Of a stretch of DNA of 64,000 bases, positions 24,934 through 33,792 are shown in pieces; the first letter of the stretch is position 1, and each line of letters begins with the position of its first letter. The stretch is from assembly GCF_042429235.1 (NCBI RefSeq), contig NZ_JBHMBA010000007.1, one strand, 5' to 3'. This stretch comes from Arthrobacter_B citreus. Lineage in GTDB: Bacteria; Actinomycetota; Actinomycetes; Actinomycetales; Micrococcaceae. Under the pieces are notes generated by a model that saw only the letters and a list, made by a program, of their open reading frames with translations, did not search any database and had not been told where the DNA came from. The position numbers and the translations under genes were made by a program.

Positions 24934-24970
24934 AAAGGACGGCACCGGGAAGACCCCGGTGCCGTCCTTT
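24934..24970. terminator. Bidirectional rho-independent terminator downstream of putA
   Basis: A perfect 16-base-pair stem (24934-24949 with 24955-24970) has a 5-base loop. On the minus strand it lies 57 bases beyond the putA stop and is followed by a T-rich TTTGTTGTT. On the plus strand it is followed by TTTCGTTTT. Confidence 0.85.
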
Positions 24971-25027
24971 CGTTTTAACCAATCCCTGTCCTGCCGGGAA
25001 AGCTTGGCCCGATAGGGCCCGGCCTGC

Positions 25028-28000
25028 CTAGATCAGGGCGTCGGAGAGGTGATTCGGCGTTCCGAATCGGTGGGCAGTGATGCTGACGGCCTGTTCGTGC
25101 AGGAACGGCAGCAGTTCCACTCGTCCGGCTTCGGTAACCGGGTTGGCGTAGACGGCAATGTCCGGGCGGCCGCCCAGTGCTTCGGCCAGCGCCGATGCGT
25201 CAGTTCCGATGAGGCGGATCCGCGGACCGTGGACTGCGGGATCGTAGCTGGAAGCGGACGCCAGCCATTCGGCGTCGTTCTCCTGGGTGACGGGGATCCC
25301 GTGTTCGGTCAGCAGCGCCAGCAGCGCCACCGGCAGTTCGACGCCGGTGGAGACCCGCAGTGCGGATCCGGCCAGCAGGCCGGCAGCCACAACGCGGAGC
25401 ATGGCGGTCAGTGACTGCTTCTCGGCCAACCGGATGGTGACCGGCAGCGGCCGGTACCGGAAGACGTTGCGCTCGGCGGACAGTGCCGAAACATCCTTGA
25501 CGGTGCCGAATTCCTCAGCCCAGGCCGCGGCGTCGCTGCTCAGTGCCCGGTGCAGGAACTCAGTGTCGGCGGCATAGCTGCCGGCCGATGCCGAGGCCAG
25601 GATTTTCGCTGCGCCCTGGTGGGTCACGGGCGCTCCGGCGCCGGTGGAAACCGCCGGCTCCCACTCGCCCAGGCCCATCAGGTAGTTCGGGCCGCCGGCC
25701 TTGGTTCCTGCGCCGACTGCCGACTTCTTCCAGCCGCCGAAGGGCTGGCGCTGGACGATGGCTCCGGTGATGCCGCGGTTGATGTAGAGGTTGCCGGCGG
25801 AGATGTTCTCCAGCCACACATCCATTTCCGCGGGGTCCAGGGAATGCAGGCCTGAGGTCAGCCCGTAATCGATCTGGTTCTGCAGGGCGATGGCTTCCTC
25901 AAGCGTGTCCGCGGTCATCACGCCGAGGATCGGGCCGAAGTACTCGGTGAGGTGGAACTCGGACCCGAGGCGGACACCGGTGCGGACGCCCGGGCTCCAC
26001 AGCCGGCCGCTGTCATCGAGCTGCTTGGGTTCAATCAGCCAGGACTCGCCCTCGCCCAGGACCGTGAGTCCGCGCAGCAGCTTGCCGGCGGCCGGTTCAA
26101 TGACCGGACCCATCTGGGTCACGGCGTCCACCGGATAGCCGACCTTGAGGGACTGCACAGCGTCAACCAGCTGATTGCGGAAGCGCGGTGACTTGGCCAC
26201 CGAGCCCACGAGGATCACCAGGGAGGCTGCGGAGCACTTCTGGCCGGCGTGGCCGAAGGCGGACGCAACGACGTCGCGGGCAGCCAGGTCAAAGTCGGCG
26301 CTGGGCGTGACGATGATGGCGTTCTTGCCGGAGGTCTCGGCCAGCAGCGGAAGGTCGGAGCGGAAGGAACGGAACAGTTCGGCGGTCTCGTACCCGCCGG
26401 TGAGGATGACGCGGTCCACGGACGGATGCGCCACCAGCTGGCGGCCCAGCTCCTTCTCGCCCAGTTGCACCATCTGCAGCACGTCGCGGGGAACGCCGGC
26501 TTCCCAGAGGGCCTCAACCATGACGGCGCCGCTGCGTGCGGACTGGCGGGCGGGCTTGATGATCACCGATGATCCGGCGGCCAGGGCCGCCAGGGTTGAA
26601 CCTGCCGGGATGGCAACCGGGAAGTTCCACGGCGGAGTGACGACGGTGAGGCGGGCCGGCACAAACCGGGCGCCGTCGACAGTTTCCAGGTCCTTGGCAC
26701 GCTCTGCATAGTAGTGGGCGAAGTCGACGGCCTCGGACACCTCGGGATCCGACTGGTCCAGCGTCTTGCCGGTTTCGGAAGCCATGACCTCCATCAGGTC
26801 CGCACGCTTCTGCTGCAGCACGACGCCGGCGCGGTGCAGGACGTCGGCGCGCTCGGCTGCGCTGAGCGACGCCCAGCCCTTGGCTGAGTCCACACCGGTG
26901 CGGATGACTGCGTCCAGGGCAGCTTCATCGGTGATCTGTGCTTCGTTGACGGCGGCGACGCCGAGGACGGACTCCTCGACGCGCGTCAGGATGGACCGGC
27001 CCCAGGCCTGGTTGGCGGGCAGGGACGGATCGGTGTCCGGCGTGTTTTCGAAGCCCTGGTTGGCGGCGTCGGCTCCGGCGGTATCCGCGGGGCGGGGCTG
27101 GCTGCGGTCCTGGACCCGGTTGGACGCGGGAACGGCGTCATCGAGATCCGCCAGCGAGGTGAGGAAGCGCAGCTTCTCGCGCTCGAACAGCGTCTCGTTT
27201 TCGCTCAGCTCGAAGACGGCGGACATGAAGTTTTCGGAGCTCGCCCCTTCTTCGAGGCGCCGGATCAGGTAGGCGATGGCGACGTCGAACTCCGCCGGGT
27301 GCACCACCGGGGTGTACAGCAGCAGCGAACCGACGTCGCGCTTGACCACTTCGGCTTGGCCGGTGGCCATGCCCAGCAGCATCTCAAACTCGATGCCGTC
27401 GGTAACGCCGCGCTGCTTGGCCAGCAGCCAGGCGAAGGCAACGTCGAAGAGGTTGTGGCCAGCCACGCCAATGCGCACGTTGGCCACGTGCTCGGGGCGC
27501 AGGGCGTAGTTGATCACTCGCTTGTAGTTGGTGTCAGTTTCCGCCTTGGTGCCGCAGGTGGCCAGGGGCCAGCCGTGCAGCGATGCTTCCACCTGCTCCA
27601 TCGGCAGGTTGGCGCCCTTGACGACGCGCACCTTGATGGGCGCACCGCCGTCGGCGCGGCGTGCGGCGGCAAATTCCTGCAGGCGCATCATGGCGGACAG
27701 GGCATCTGGGAGGTAGGCCTGCAGGACGATGCCGGCTTCCAGGTCCTTGAACTCCGGCATGGAGAGGAGCTTGGTGAAGACCGCCATGGTCATCTCCAGG
27801 TCCTTGTACTCCTCCATGTCCAGGTTGATGAACTTCTTGGGGCTGAAGGATGACGCCTGCCGGTACAGCGGGGCCAGCTTCTCCACCACGTGCTCGACGG
27901 CTTCGTCGAAGGCCCAGTGGGAGTGCGGCGACACGGTGGAGGAGACCTTGATGGACACGTATTCAACGTCGTCCCGGGCCAGGAGATCATGGGTGCCCTG

Positions 28001-28504
28001 CAGGCGGCGGTTGGCTTCACGCTCGCCCAGCACTGCCTCACCGAGGAGGTTCATGTTCAGGCGGACGTCATCCTTGCGGATGCTGCTGATGGCCTTGCCC
28101 AGCCGGGCGTCCGTGGCGTCGACGATCAGGTGGCCCACCATCCGGCGCAGCACTTTTCGGGCCACGGGAATGACCACCTGGGGAAGCACCGGAGCCATGA
28201 CGCCGCCGAGCCGGACGGCCGAGCGCATGTACCAGGGCAGGAAACCGGGAACCTGCGGAGCCAGTGCCGCGAGGTTCCGGCCGGCAACGCGCAGGTCCTC
28301 GGGACGGATGACGCCGTCGACGAATCCGACGGTGAAGTCGAGCCCGGAGGGGTCCTTCAGGACGCCTGCGAGCTGGGCCGCGGAGGCGTCCACGGGTACT
28401 GATGCGGCTTCGGCCAACCAGCGGCGCACGAGCGCCACTGCTTCGCCGGACAAGTCCTGGGGCAGGCCCGGTCCCGCGGTTGGTTCGATGACGGTGTTGC
28501 TCAT
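25028..28504 (-). CDS. putA: Bifunctional proline dehydrogenase / L-glutamate-gamma-semialdehyde dehydrogenase PutA
   Basis: This 1158-residue enzyme oxidises proline to glutamate in two steps. The FAD-dependent proline dehydrogenase barrel occupies roughly residues 90-430 (LRLNMNLLGEAVLGE-type start, QAYLPDA, RVVKGANLP and GVAGHNLFD motifs). The NAD-dependent aldehyde dehydrogenase lies at about 500-1000, with catalytic C757 in GQKCSAA and ETSGKNA. A C-terminal ALDH-like tail completes the long form known from Corynebacterium. There is no N-terminal DNA-binding domain, so it is not self-repressing. I chose the ATG at 28504 (AAGAG upstream); a longer in-frame start lacks support. It is divergent from a LysR regulator that probably controls it. 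Confidence 0.95.
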   Translation of the reverse strand: MSNTVIEPTAGPGLPQDLSGEAVALVRRWLAEAASVPVDASAAQLAGVLKDPSGLDFTVGFVDGVIRPEDLRVAGRNLAALAPQVPGFLPWYMRSAVRLGGVMAPVLPQVVIPVARKVLRRMVGHLIVDATDARLGKAISSIRKDDVRLNMNLLGEAVLGEREANRRLQGTHDLLARDDVEYVSIKVSSTVSPHSHWAFDEAVEHVVEKLAPLYRQASSFSPKKFINLDMEEYKDLEMTMAVFTKLLSMPEFKDLEAGIVLQAYLPDALSAMMRLQEFAAARRADGGAPIKVRVVKGANLPMEQVEASLHGWPLATCGTKAETDTNYKRVINYALRPEHVANVRIGVAGHNLFDVAFAWLLAKQRGVTDGIEFEMLLGMATGQAEVVKRDVGSLLLYTPVVHPAEFDVAIAYLIRRLEEGASSENFMSAVFELSENETLFEREKLRFLTSLADLDDAVPASNRVQDRSQPRPADTAGADAANQGFENTPDTDPSLPANQAWGRSILTRVEESVLGVAAVNEAQITDEAALDAVIRTGVDSAKGWASLSAAERADVLHRAGVVLQQKRADLMEVMASETGKTLDQSDPEVSEAVDFAHYYAERAKDLETVDGARFVPARLTVVTPPWNFPVAIPAGSTLAALAAGSSVIIKPARQSARSGAVMVEALWEAGVPRDVLQMVQLGEKELGRQLVAHPSVDRVILTGGYETAELFRSFRSDLPLLAETSGKNAIIVTPSADFDLAARDVVASAFGHAGQKCSAASLVILVGSVAKSPRFRNQLVDAVQSLKVGYPVDAVTQMGPVIEPAAGKLLRGLTVLGEGESWLIEPKQLDDSGRLWSPGVRTGVRLGSEFHLTEYFGPILGVMTADTLEEAIALQNQIDYGLTSGLHSLDPAEMDVWLENISAGNLYINRGITGAIVQRQPFGGWKKSAVGAGTKAGGPNYLMGLGEWEPAVSTGAGAPVTHQGAAKILASASAGSYAADTEFLHRALSSDAAAWAEEFGTVKDVSALSAERNVFRYRPLPVTIRLAEKQSLTAMLRVVAAGLLAGSALRVSTGVELPVALLALLTEHGIPVTQENDAEWLASASSYDPAVHGPRIRLIGTDASALAEALGGRPDIAVYANPVTEAGRVELLPFLHEQAVSITAHRFGTPNHLSDALI

Positions 28505-28601
28505 GCGGCCAGCTCTTTTCGACGTGCGACTGATTGATGCTTTCTCTAAGTATCCGCGCAAAGTCACGTAAGGCAAAGGTCGGTTTTCTTACGCATATAG
28601 G

Positions 28602-28614
28602 TTAGTTTTACTAA
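28602..28614. promoter_or_regulatory. T-N11-A dyad, candidate LysR-type binding site
   Basis: TTAGTTTTACTAA is a 4-base inverted repeat with T and A exactly 11 bases apart, the generic LysR-family box. It sits in the 146-base divergent region, 36 bases upstream of the lysR start and 97 upstream of putA. It is well placed for autoregulation and putA activation. Confidence 0.45.
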
Positions 28615-28650
28615 TGAATTTGTGGGCAGGAAAAACACCGGAGGAAGCCC

Positions 28651-29565
28651 TTGCTGGACGTACGCAGAATGAACCTTTTGCGCGAGGTGAAGGTGCGCGG
28701 AACCCTGGCGGCGGTTGCCGAGGCCCTGGGGCTCAGTCCCTCCGCCGTATCCCAGCAGCTGGCCCTGCTGGAGAAGGACGTTGGGGTTGAATTGCTGCGG
28801 AAAACCGGCCGCGGAGTGCAGCTGACCCCGCAGGCGGAAATCCTGGTGGCGCATACATCCGACATCCTGGAATCGCTGGAACGGGCCGAAGCGGATCTGG
28901 CCTCCTCACTGACCACAGTCACCGGAAGGATCAGGGTGGCGGTGTTTCAATCGGCTGCCCTGGCCCTGATGCCCGGCGCACTGTCCCTGCTGCGCCGGGA
29001 GCATCCCGACCTCCGGGTGGAAATGGTGCAGCGGGAACCCGAAACAGCGCTGTACGAAACCTGGGCGCGCGACTTCGATGTGGTGATTGCGGAGCAGTAC
29101 CCGGGCCACGCCGCCGTGCGGCACCCCGAACTGGACCGCGTGCATTTGACCTCCGACGCCATCCGGCTGGCCGTACCCCATGAGGGGCTGCAGCCGGTGC
29201 AGTCGCTGGCAGACACGGCGGACCTGCCGTGGGTTATGGAGCCGCGGGGAGCCGCTTCCCGCCACTGGGCGGAACAGGCCTGCCGGCGCGCGGGCTTCGA
29301 GCCGGACGTGCGCTACGAAACGGCGGACCTGCAGGCGCAAATCCGCCTGATCGAGTCAGGCAATGCCGTGGCGCTGATGCCGGATCTGGTCTGGACCGGA
29401 CGCGAGCCAAGCGTCCGGCTGCTCGAACTGAACGGCAAGCCCCGGCGCAGCATCTTTACCTCGGTGCGCCGGGCCGGCAGCCGCCGGCCCGCGGTGCTGG
29501 CCTGCCGCGAGGTGCTGGAGCGGACGGCGCGGACGGTGGCCTCGCAGCCGCCGCCTGCTGAATAA
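28651..29565 (+). CDS. LysR-family transcriptional regulator, probable proline-catabolism regulator
   Basis: This 304-residue regulator starts with TTG, with GGAGG 6 bases upstream. The N-terminal winged helix-turn-helix is clear: GTLAAVAEALGLSPSAVSQQLALLEKD. It is followed by a linker helix (ILESLERAEADL) and a two-lobed ligand domain (GRIRVAVFQSAALALMP onward). It is transcribed divergently from putA with a T-N11-A dyad between them, so control of putA in response to proline or a product is likely. That assignment rests on position. Confidence 0.88.
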   Translation: MLDVRRMNLLREVKVRGTLAAVAEALGLSPSAVSQQLALLEKDVGVELLRKTGRGVQLTPQAEILVAHTSDILESLERAEADLASSLTTVTGRIRVAVFQSAALALMPGALSLLRREHPDLRVEMVQREPETALYETWARDFDVVIAEQYPGHAAVRHPELDRVHLTSDAIRLAVPHEGLQPVQSLADTADLPWVMEPRGAASRHWAEQACRRAGFEPDVRYETADLQAQIRLIESGNAVALMPDLVWTGREPSVRLLELNGKPRRSIFTSVRRAGSRRPAVLACREVLERTARTVASQPPPAE

Positions 29566-29580
29566 GAGCCCGTTTAAACG

Positions 29581-29610
29581 CTGCAGCCCCGGCCGGTGCC
29601 GGGGCTGCAG
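29581..29610. terminator. Hairpin between lysR and the DUF2382 gene
   Basis: A perfect 12-base-pair inverted repeat, CTGCAGCCCCGG / CCGGGGCTGCAG, encloses a 6-base loop 15 bases after the lysR stop. It lies between convergent genes. There is no U-tract, so the termination role is inferred from position. Confidence 0.6.
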
Positions 29611-29670
29611 TGTCTGGTGCGGTGTTTATGGTGCAGTATCTATGCCGGTATTCGGCCAGAAGCGGCGGGA

Positions 29671-30708
29671 TTACCGTCCGGAACTGGAACCGCCTGAACT
29701 GTCATGTCCGGAACCGCCGTGTCCTGAGCTGTCGTGTCCCGAACTGTGTTGTCCCGAGCCCTCATGACTGGAACGGCGTGCGGAGCCGTCCACATCCGTC
29801 TCGATCTGCTCCTTGCTCACTTCCTCGGTCACGCTCTCGGTGTCGGTGACGGTCTCGGTGTCGAGCCGGACCCGCTCCACCGGAACGGTCTTCTTATCGA
29901 CCACCGGTTCCTCGGCGTGAAGAGTCACCTCGTGCTCTTCTTCGCTGAGCTCGGGACCGGACATGGCGGAATCGACGTTGGCGTCGGTAATCGGCTCCCG
30001 CTCCACCCGGACTTCCTCGTGACTGACCGGGACCTGCGTGGTGACAGTTTCGGTGACGACATACTTGCGCAGGCGCGCCTTGCCGGTCTGCCGGGTCTCG
30101 GTTCCCACGTCAAGCTGCTCTTCCGACCGGGTCATCGCGTCGTCGGTGGTGGGCCCCGACGTATCGTGCCCCACGGTTCCCGAGGATGTTCCAATGCCGG
30201 AGGAAGTGCCGGCGCCGGAGCGGGTGATGTCGCTGTCGTCACCGAAACCGCGGTCCACCCCCGTGCTGCTGTCGGTACCGGTGCCGCTGCCGGTCATGGA
30301 GTCACGGTCGGTCATGGTGCCCGTACCGGGTTCCATGGTGCTGGTTCCCAGGCCGGCGTCCATGGTGCCGGTGTCAGCGGAGCCGTCGTCGTACGTGAAT
30401 CCGTAGTAGCGGTAGAGGGTCACTTCCTCTTCCGGGGAAATGGATCCGTCCGACTCGACCTGCGGAGAATTCTTCACCTCGTCCTTGGAGTAGGGCACCA
30501 GCACGTCCACGCCCTCGACGGTTGCCTCGCTGAGCGGGACGAAAGACTCGTTGGTGCCAAACAGGCCAGTGTTCACGGTCACCCATGCGGGTTCGTTGGT
30601 CTGGTCGTCCAGGTAGAACGTCCCCACGGAGCCAATCTTGTCTCCATTGGGTCCCAGCACATTACCCGAACCGGCCATAAGGCCTTCGACTTGCTGATTG
30701 CTGATCAT
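29671..30708 (-). CDS. PRC-barrel and DUF2382 domain protein
   Basis: This 345-residue protein starts after AAGGAGAACAAC. Residues ~5-105 form a PRC-barrel (NVLGPNGDKIGSVGTFYLDD, YRYYGF). A long Thr/Gly/Ser/Asp linker of low complexity follows (about 110-190). The DUF2382 domain covers about 200-305 with its repeated VPVSHEEVRVERE and VDKKTVPVERV strands. The last ~35 residues are almost only Ser, Gly, His and Asp. Such proteins are soluble and stress-associated in actinobacteria and Deinococcus; the molecular role is not known. The acidic, disordered tail may bind metal through its histidines. Confidence 0.88.
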   Translation of the reverse strand: MISNQQVEGLMAGSGNVLGPNGDKIGSVGTFYLDDQTNEPAWVTVNTGLFGTNESFVPLSEATVEGVDVLVPYSKDEVKNSPQVESDGSISPEEEVTLYRYYGFTYDDGSADTGTMDAGLGTSTMEPGTGTMTDRDSMTGSGTGTDSSTGVDRGFGDDSDITRSGAGTSSGIGTSSGTVGHDTSGPTTDDAMTRSEEQLDVGTETRQTGKARLRKYVVTETVTTQVPVSHEEVRVEREPITDANVDSAMSGPELSEEEHEVTLHAEEPVVDKKTVPVERVRLDTETVTDTESVTEEVSKEQIETDVDGSARRSSHEGSGQHSSGHDSSGHGGSGHDSSGGSSSGR

Positions 30709-30956
30709 GTTGTTCTCCTTCAGCTGCGAACCATCACCGTTGTCCGGTGTTTATTCACGTTGGACCGGAGCATGCCGGTTGCTTCGAAGGACGAACGGCG
30801 GAGGAATGCGGAGCCGAACGGCCTTTGGCGGGCGCACGCCAAACCCCGGTGTGAGCCTTGTGGAGGCCCTTTTGGCGACTCAGCCTGGAATCCCAAGCCT
30901 GCTTATCATTCCAACGCAACAGCTTCAGAGCGTCAATAGGTAGTGCTTGGCCAGCC

Positions 30957-32645
30957 CTACTTCGAGTCGGTCAAAAGTGCCCGCACCTCGCGGCGGAGAA
31001 CCTTGCCCAGCATCGATTTGGGCAGCTCGTCCACGGCGAAAATCCGGCGCGGAACCTTGTAGGGCGTCAGGCGCTCGCGGCACCAGGCACGCAGGCCCCC
31101 TTCGTCCAGTTCCGTTCCCGGCTGCAGCACGACGGCGGCCACCACCTGCTCGCCGCCGTCGGCCCGGGGAAGGCCCACCACGGCCACGTCGGCAATGTCC
31201 TGGTTGCTGCGCAGCACCTCTTCCACCTCGCTGGGCGACACGTTGAAGCCGCCGGTGATGATCAGTTCCTTGCGGCGGTCCACCACTTTCACGAAACCGT
31301 CCGCGTCAACGGTGACGATGTCGCCGGTCCGCAGCCAGCCTCCGTCGAGCAGGACCTGTTCGGTGTCCTCGGCGTTGTTCCAGTAACCGGCAAAGACCTG
31401 CGGCCCGCGGATCAGCAGCTCGCCGCGTTCGCCGGCGGGAACGTCGTTCTCCGGGTGCTCGGGGTCCGCCACCCGCATTTCGGTGCTGGGGAACGGAACG
31501 CCGATGGTGCCGTTGCGCCGCGACTCGGCGAACGGGTTGCCCAGCGCCACCGGCGAGGACTCGGTGAGGCCGTAACCCTCCACCAGCAGCCCGCCGGACA
31601 CTTCTTCCCACAGCTTCACGGTTGCGGCCGGAAGCGTCATGGCCCCGGAAATGGCAAAGCGGATGGTCGAGAGGTCAATGCCGCGCTTCTTGGACTCCAG
31701 CGCCGTTTTTTCGTAGATGGGCGGCACGGCGCAGAACACGGTGGGCGGGGACTTCTTGGCCGCTGTCAGGACCAGGTCCACGTCGAACTTGGGGAACAGC
31801 ACCAGACGGGAACCGGTCAGCATTGCGAAGGTCAGGTACAGCGTCAGGCCGAAGGCATGGAACATTGGCAGCACTCCGAAGATGACTTCCTTGCCCTCTT
31901 CCGCGCCGTGCATCCAGGCCTGCCCCTGCAGCGCGTTGGAGCGCAGGTTGTAGTGGGTCAGCATGACGCCCTTGGGAATGCCGGTGGTGCCCGAGGTGTA
32001 CTGCAGCGCCGCCAGGTCATTCACCGAGGGGCGCGGGTGGGCGCTGTCGATCCGCGGCGCGCTGAGCAGTTTCTCCCAGGACATCGTGTTTTCGGTCTTG
32101 GTTGTCAGCCCGGCACGGGTGCGGCGCAGCTTCGGCAGCGGCAGGCTCAGGGCCATCCGCTTCATCCGCGGCATGGCCTTGGTGATGTCCACGGCAATAA
32201 TCGTCTTCACCGCGATGTCGTCCGGGAAACCCTGGATCTTCTCCACGGCCTTGTCCCAAACGATGGCCACCTGCGCACCGTGGTTTTCAAACTGGTGGCG
32301 CAGTTCGCGCTCCGTGTACAGCGGGTTGTGGCCGACGACGACGGCGCCCAGGCGCAGCACCGCGTAGAACGCGATGAGGTACTGGGGGCAGTTCGGCAGC
32401 ACGATGGCCACCCGGTGTCCCCGGCCCACTCCGAGCCTCCGCAGGCCTTCCGCGGCGCGGTCGATCTTCTCGCCCAATTGCGTGTACGTGGTTTCGGCAC
32501 CGAAAAATTCCAGTGCCACCTTGGGCCCAAAGCGGGCGACGGCGTCCTCAACCATGGCTGTCAGGGACTCGGTGGGCAGCTCAATGGTTGCCGGAACTCC
32601 GGGCTGGTAGTTCTTGACCCACAGCGGTTCCTGGGCAGCAGTCAT
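30957..32645 (-). CDS. Long-chain fatty-acid-CoA ligase (AMP-forming, FadD-like)
   Basis: This 562-residue adenylating enzyme activates carboxylic acids to CoA thioesters using ATP. The AMP-binding motif YTSGTTGIPKG, the GYGLTESSPVAL motif, the hinge motif with RTGDI, and the catalytic lysine region (ITGGFNVSPSEVEEV and the C-terminal MLGKVLRRE) are all present. Overall sequence order and length fit medium/long-chain acyl-CoA synthetases. The ATG at 32645 is preceded by GAAGGAGC. The gene stands alone: the next gene downstream is 248 bases away and the upstream gap is 114 bases. Confidence 0.93.
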   Translation of the reverse strand: MTAAQEPLWVKNYQPGVPATIELPTESLTAMVEDAVARFGPKVALEFFGAETTYTQLGEKIDRAAEGLRRLGVGRGHRVAIVLPNCPQYLIAFYAVLRLGAVVVGHNPLYTERELRHQFENHGAQVAIVWDKAVEKIQGFPDDIAVKTIIAVDITKAMPRMKRMALSLPLPKLRRTRAGLTTKTENTMSWEKLLSAPRIDSAHPRPSVNDLAALQYTSGTTGIPKGVMLTHYNLRSNALQGQAWMHGAEEGKEVIFGVLPMFHAFGLTLYLTFAMLTGSRLVLFPKFDVDLVLTAAKKSPPTVFCAVPPIYEKTALESKKRGIDLSTIRFAISGAMTLPAATVKLWEEVSGGLLVEGYGLTESSPVALGNPFAESRRNGTIGVPFPSTEMRVADPEHPENDVPAGERGELLIRGPQVFAGYWNNAEDTEQVLLDGGWLRTGDIVTVDADGFVKVVDRRKELIITGGFNVSPSEVEEVLRSNQDIADVAVVGLPRADGGEQVVAAVVLQPGTELDEGGLRAWCRERLTPYKVPRRIFAVDELPKSMLGKVLRREVRALLTDSK

Positions 32646-32759
32646 TGACGAAGCTCCTTCAGTTCGGTTAATCCCGACTATAGCGACGGGACGGGCCGGG
32701 GATTAAAAAAGTTGTCCGAAACCACTGCACGACATTCCGGCCCGCAGCAGCCTCCGCGG

Positions 32760-33722
32760 TCAGGCCGGGAGGCCCTTGAGGTACTGCGCCAGCGCCCGGG
32801 GAGCCGAGCGAGGAGCCGCCGCCTCAACCGCCGCGTTGTAGTTGGTGTTGGTGTTCACGTCATAGGTGAGGATGCGGCCGTCGGCGGTTTCCATGAACTC
32901 GATGCCGCACACCTCCAGCCCGGTGCGCTTGGCGAAGTCGAGGTACTTGCCAATGATCGGATGGTCAAAGCCTTCCCGGATGCTGAAGAGCTGCGTGTCC
33001 TCGTCCGGTGCGATGGTGGCCCCCGGCGGCATGATCGGTTTGCCGGTGGAGGGGTCGATCGCGCAGGCATCGGCGGGGCACAGCTGGAATCCGCCGCGGG
33101 CCGTGTCCGCCTTGATGGCATAGATGAATTCCCCGCCGACGATTTCCACCCGGGTGATGAAGGGTTCGGCGGCAACAATGAACTCCTGGATCAGGGTGAT
33201 GCCGTCGGCCGGCTCCTCGAAGTCCGGACCGGCCACGTAGTCGGCGAGCTCACCGTGGGATTCGAATTTGCGCACCCCCAGGCCCTTGCCGCCCTGGTTG
33301 TGCTTGGTGATGAACGGCGCGGCAAATTCCTTGGCGGCAGCCAGGATCTGCTCCCGGCCAACGGCGGCAACGGTGCGCGGGGTGTCGATCCCGGCGGCGC
33401 GGAGTGCGGTGAGCTGGTCCACTTTGCTCATTTCCAGTTCCAGGATCCGCCGTCCGTTAACCGTGCGCCGGCCGTGGGCTTCGAGCCAGGACAGCACCGC
33501 CCGCGCGTAGTCCTTGGACAGCCCGTGGTCGCGCGTATGCGAGGAGGCGCTGATCCGCGACCAGAAGATGCCTTCCGGCGGTACCGAGTCCAGGTCGAGG
33601 ACGCCGTCGGTGAGCAGCCATTCCTCCACCTCCAGGCCCTCGGCTTCGAAGGCGCGGGCAAACGGAGGGAACCACTCGGGATTCTCGTGCAGGGCGTAGA
33701 TCTTGGGGCTGGTGGAGCTCAT
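32760..33722 (-). CDS. ATP-grasp ligase (RimK/alpha-L-glutamate ligase-like)
   Basis: This 320-residue ATP-grasp protein has an N-terminal pre-ATP-grasp domain with SRISASSHTRDHG, a nucleotide-binding lysine region (FITKHNQGGKGLGVRKF), and a metal-binding end (CGIEFMETADG, then YDVNTNTNYN). These fit enzymes that join a carboxylate to an amine through an acyl phosphate. I chose the ATG at 33722 because GAGGAAAGG precedes it. It is the last gene after the M20 hydrolase and the AbgT transporter, so it probably acts on the same class of aminoacyl compound. Its substrates cannot be named from sequence. Confidence 0.82.
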   Translation of the reverse strand: MSSTSPKIYALHENPEWFPPFARAFEAEGLEVEEWLLTDGVLDLDSVPPEGIFWSRISASSHTRDHGLSKDYARAVLSWLEAHGRRTVNGRRILELEMSKVDQLTALRAAGIDTPRTVAAVGREQILAAAKEFAAPFITKHNQGGKGLGVRKFESHGELADYVAGPDFEEPADGITLIQEFIVAAEPFITRVEIVGGEFIYAIKADTARGGFQLCPADACAIDPSTGKPIMPPGATIAPDEDTQLFSIREGFDHPIIGKYLDFAKRTGLEVCGIEFMETADGRILTYDVNTNTNYNAAVEAAAPRSAPRALAQYLKGLPA

Positions 33723-33792
33723 GGTCAAAGTGCCTTTCCTCGGGCCGCTGTTGGCTCTGGGGTGTTTCTGCGTTGTTGATGTCATGCAGCGC

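Noticed and set aside
30858..32648. A 596-codon open frame on the plus strand opposite the acyl-CoA ligase
   Set aside because: It is the antisense shadow of a gene with full AMP-ligase motifs; its product is rich in His, Gln and Arg with no recognisable domain.
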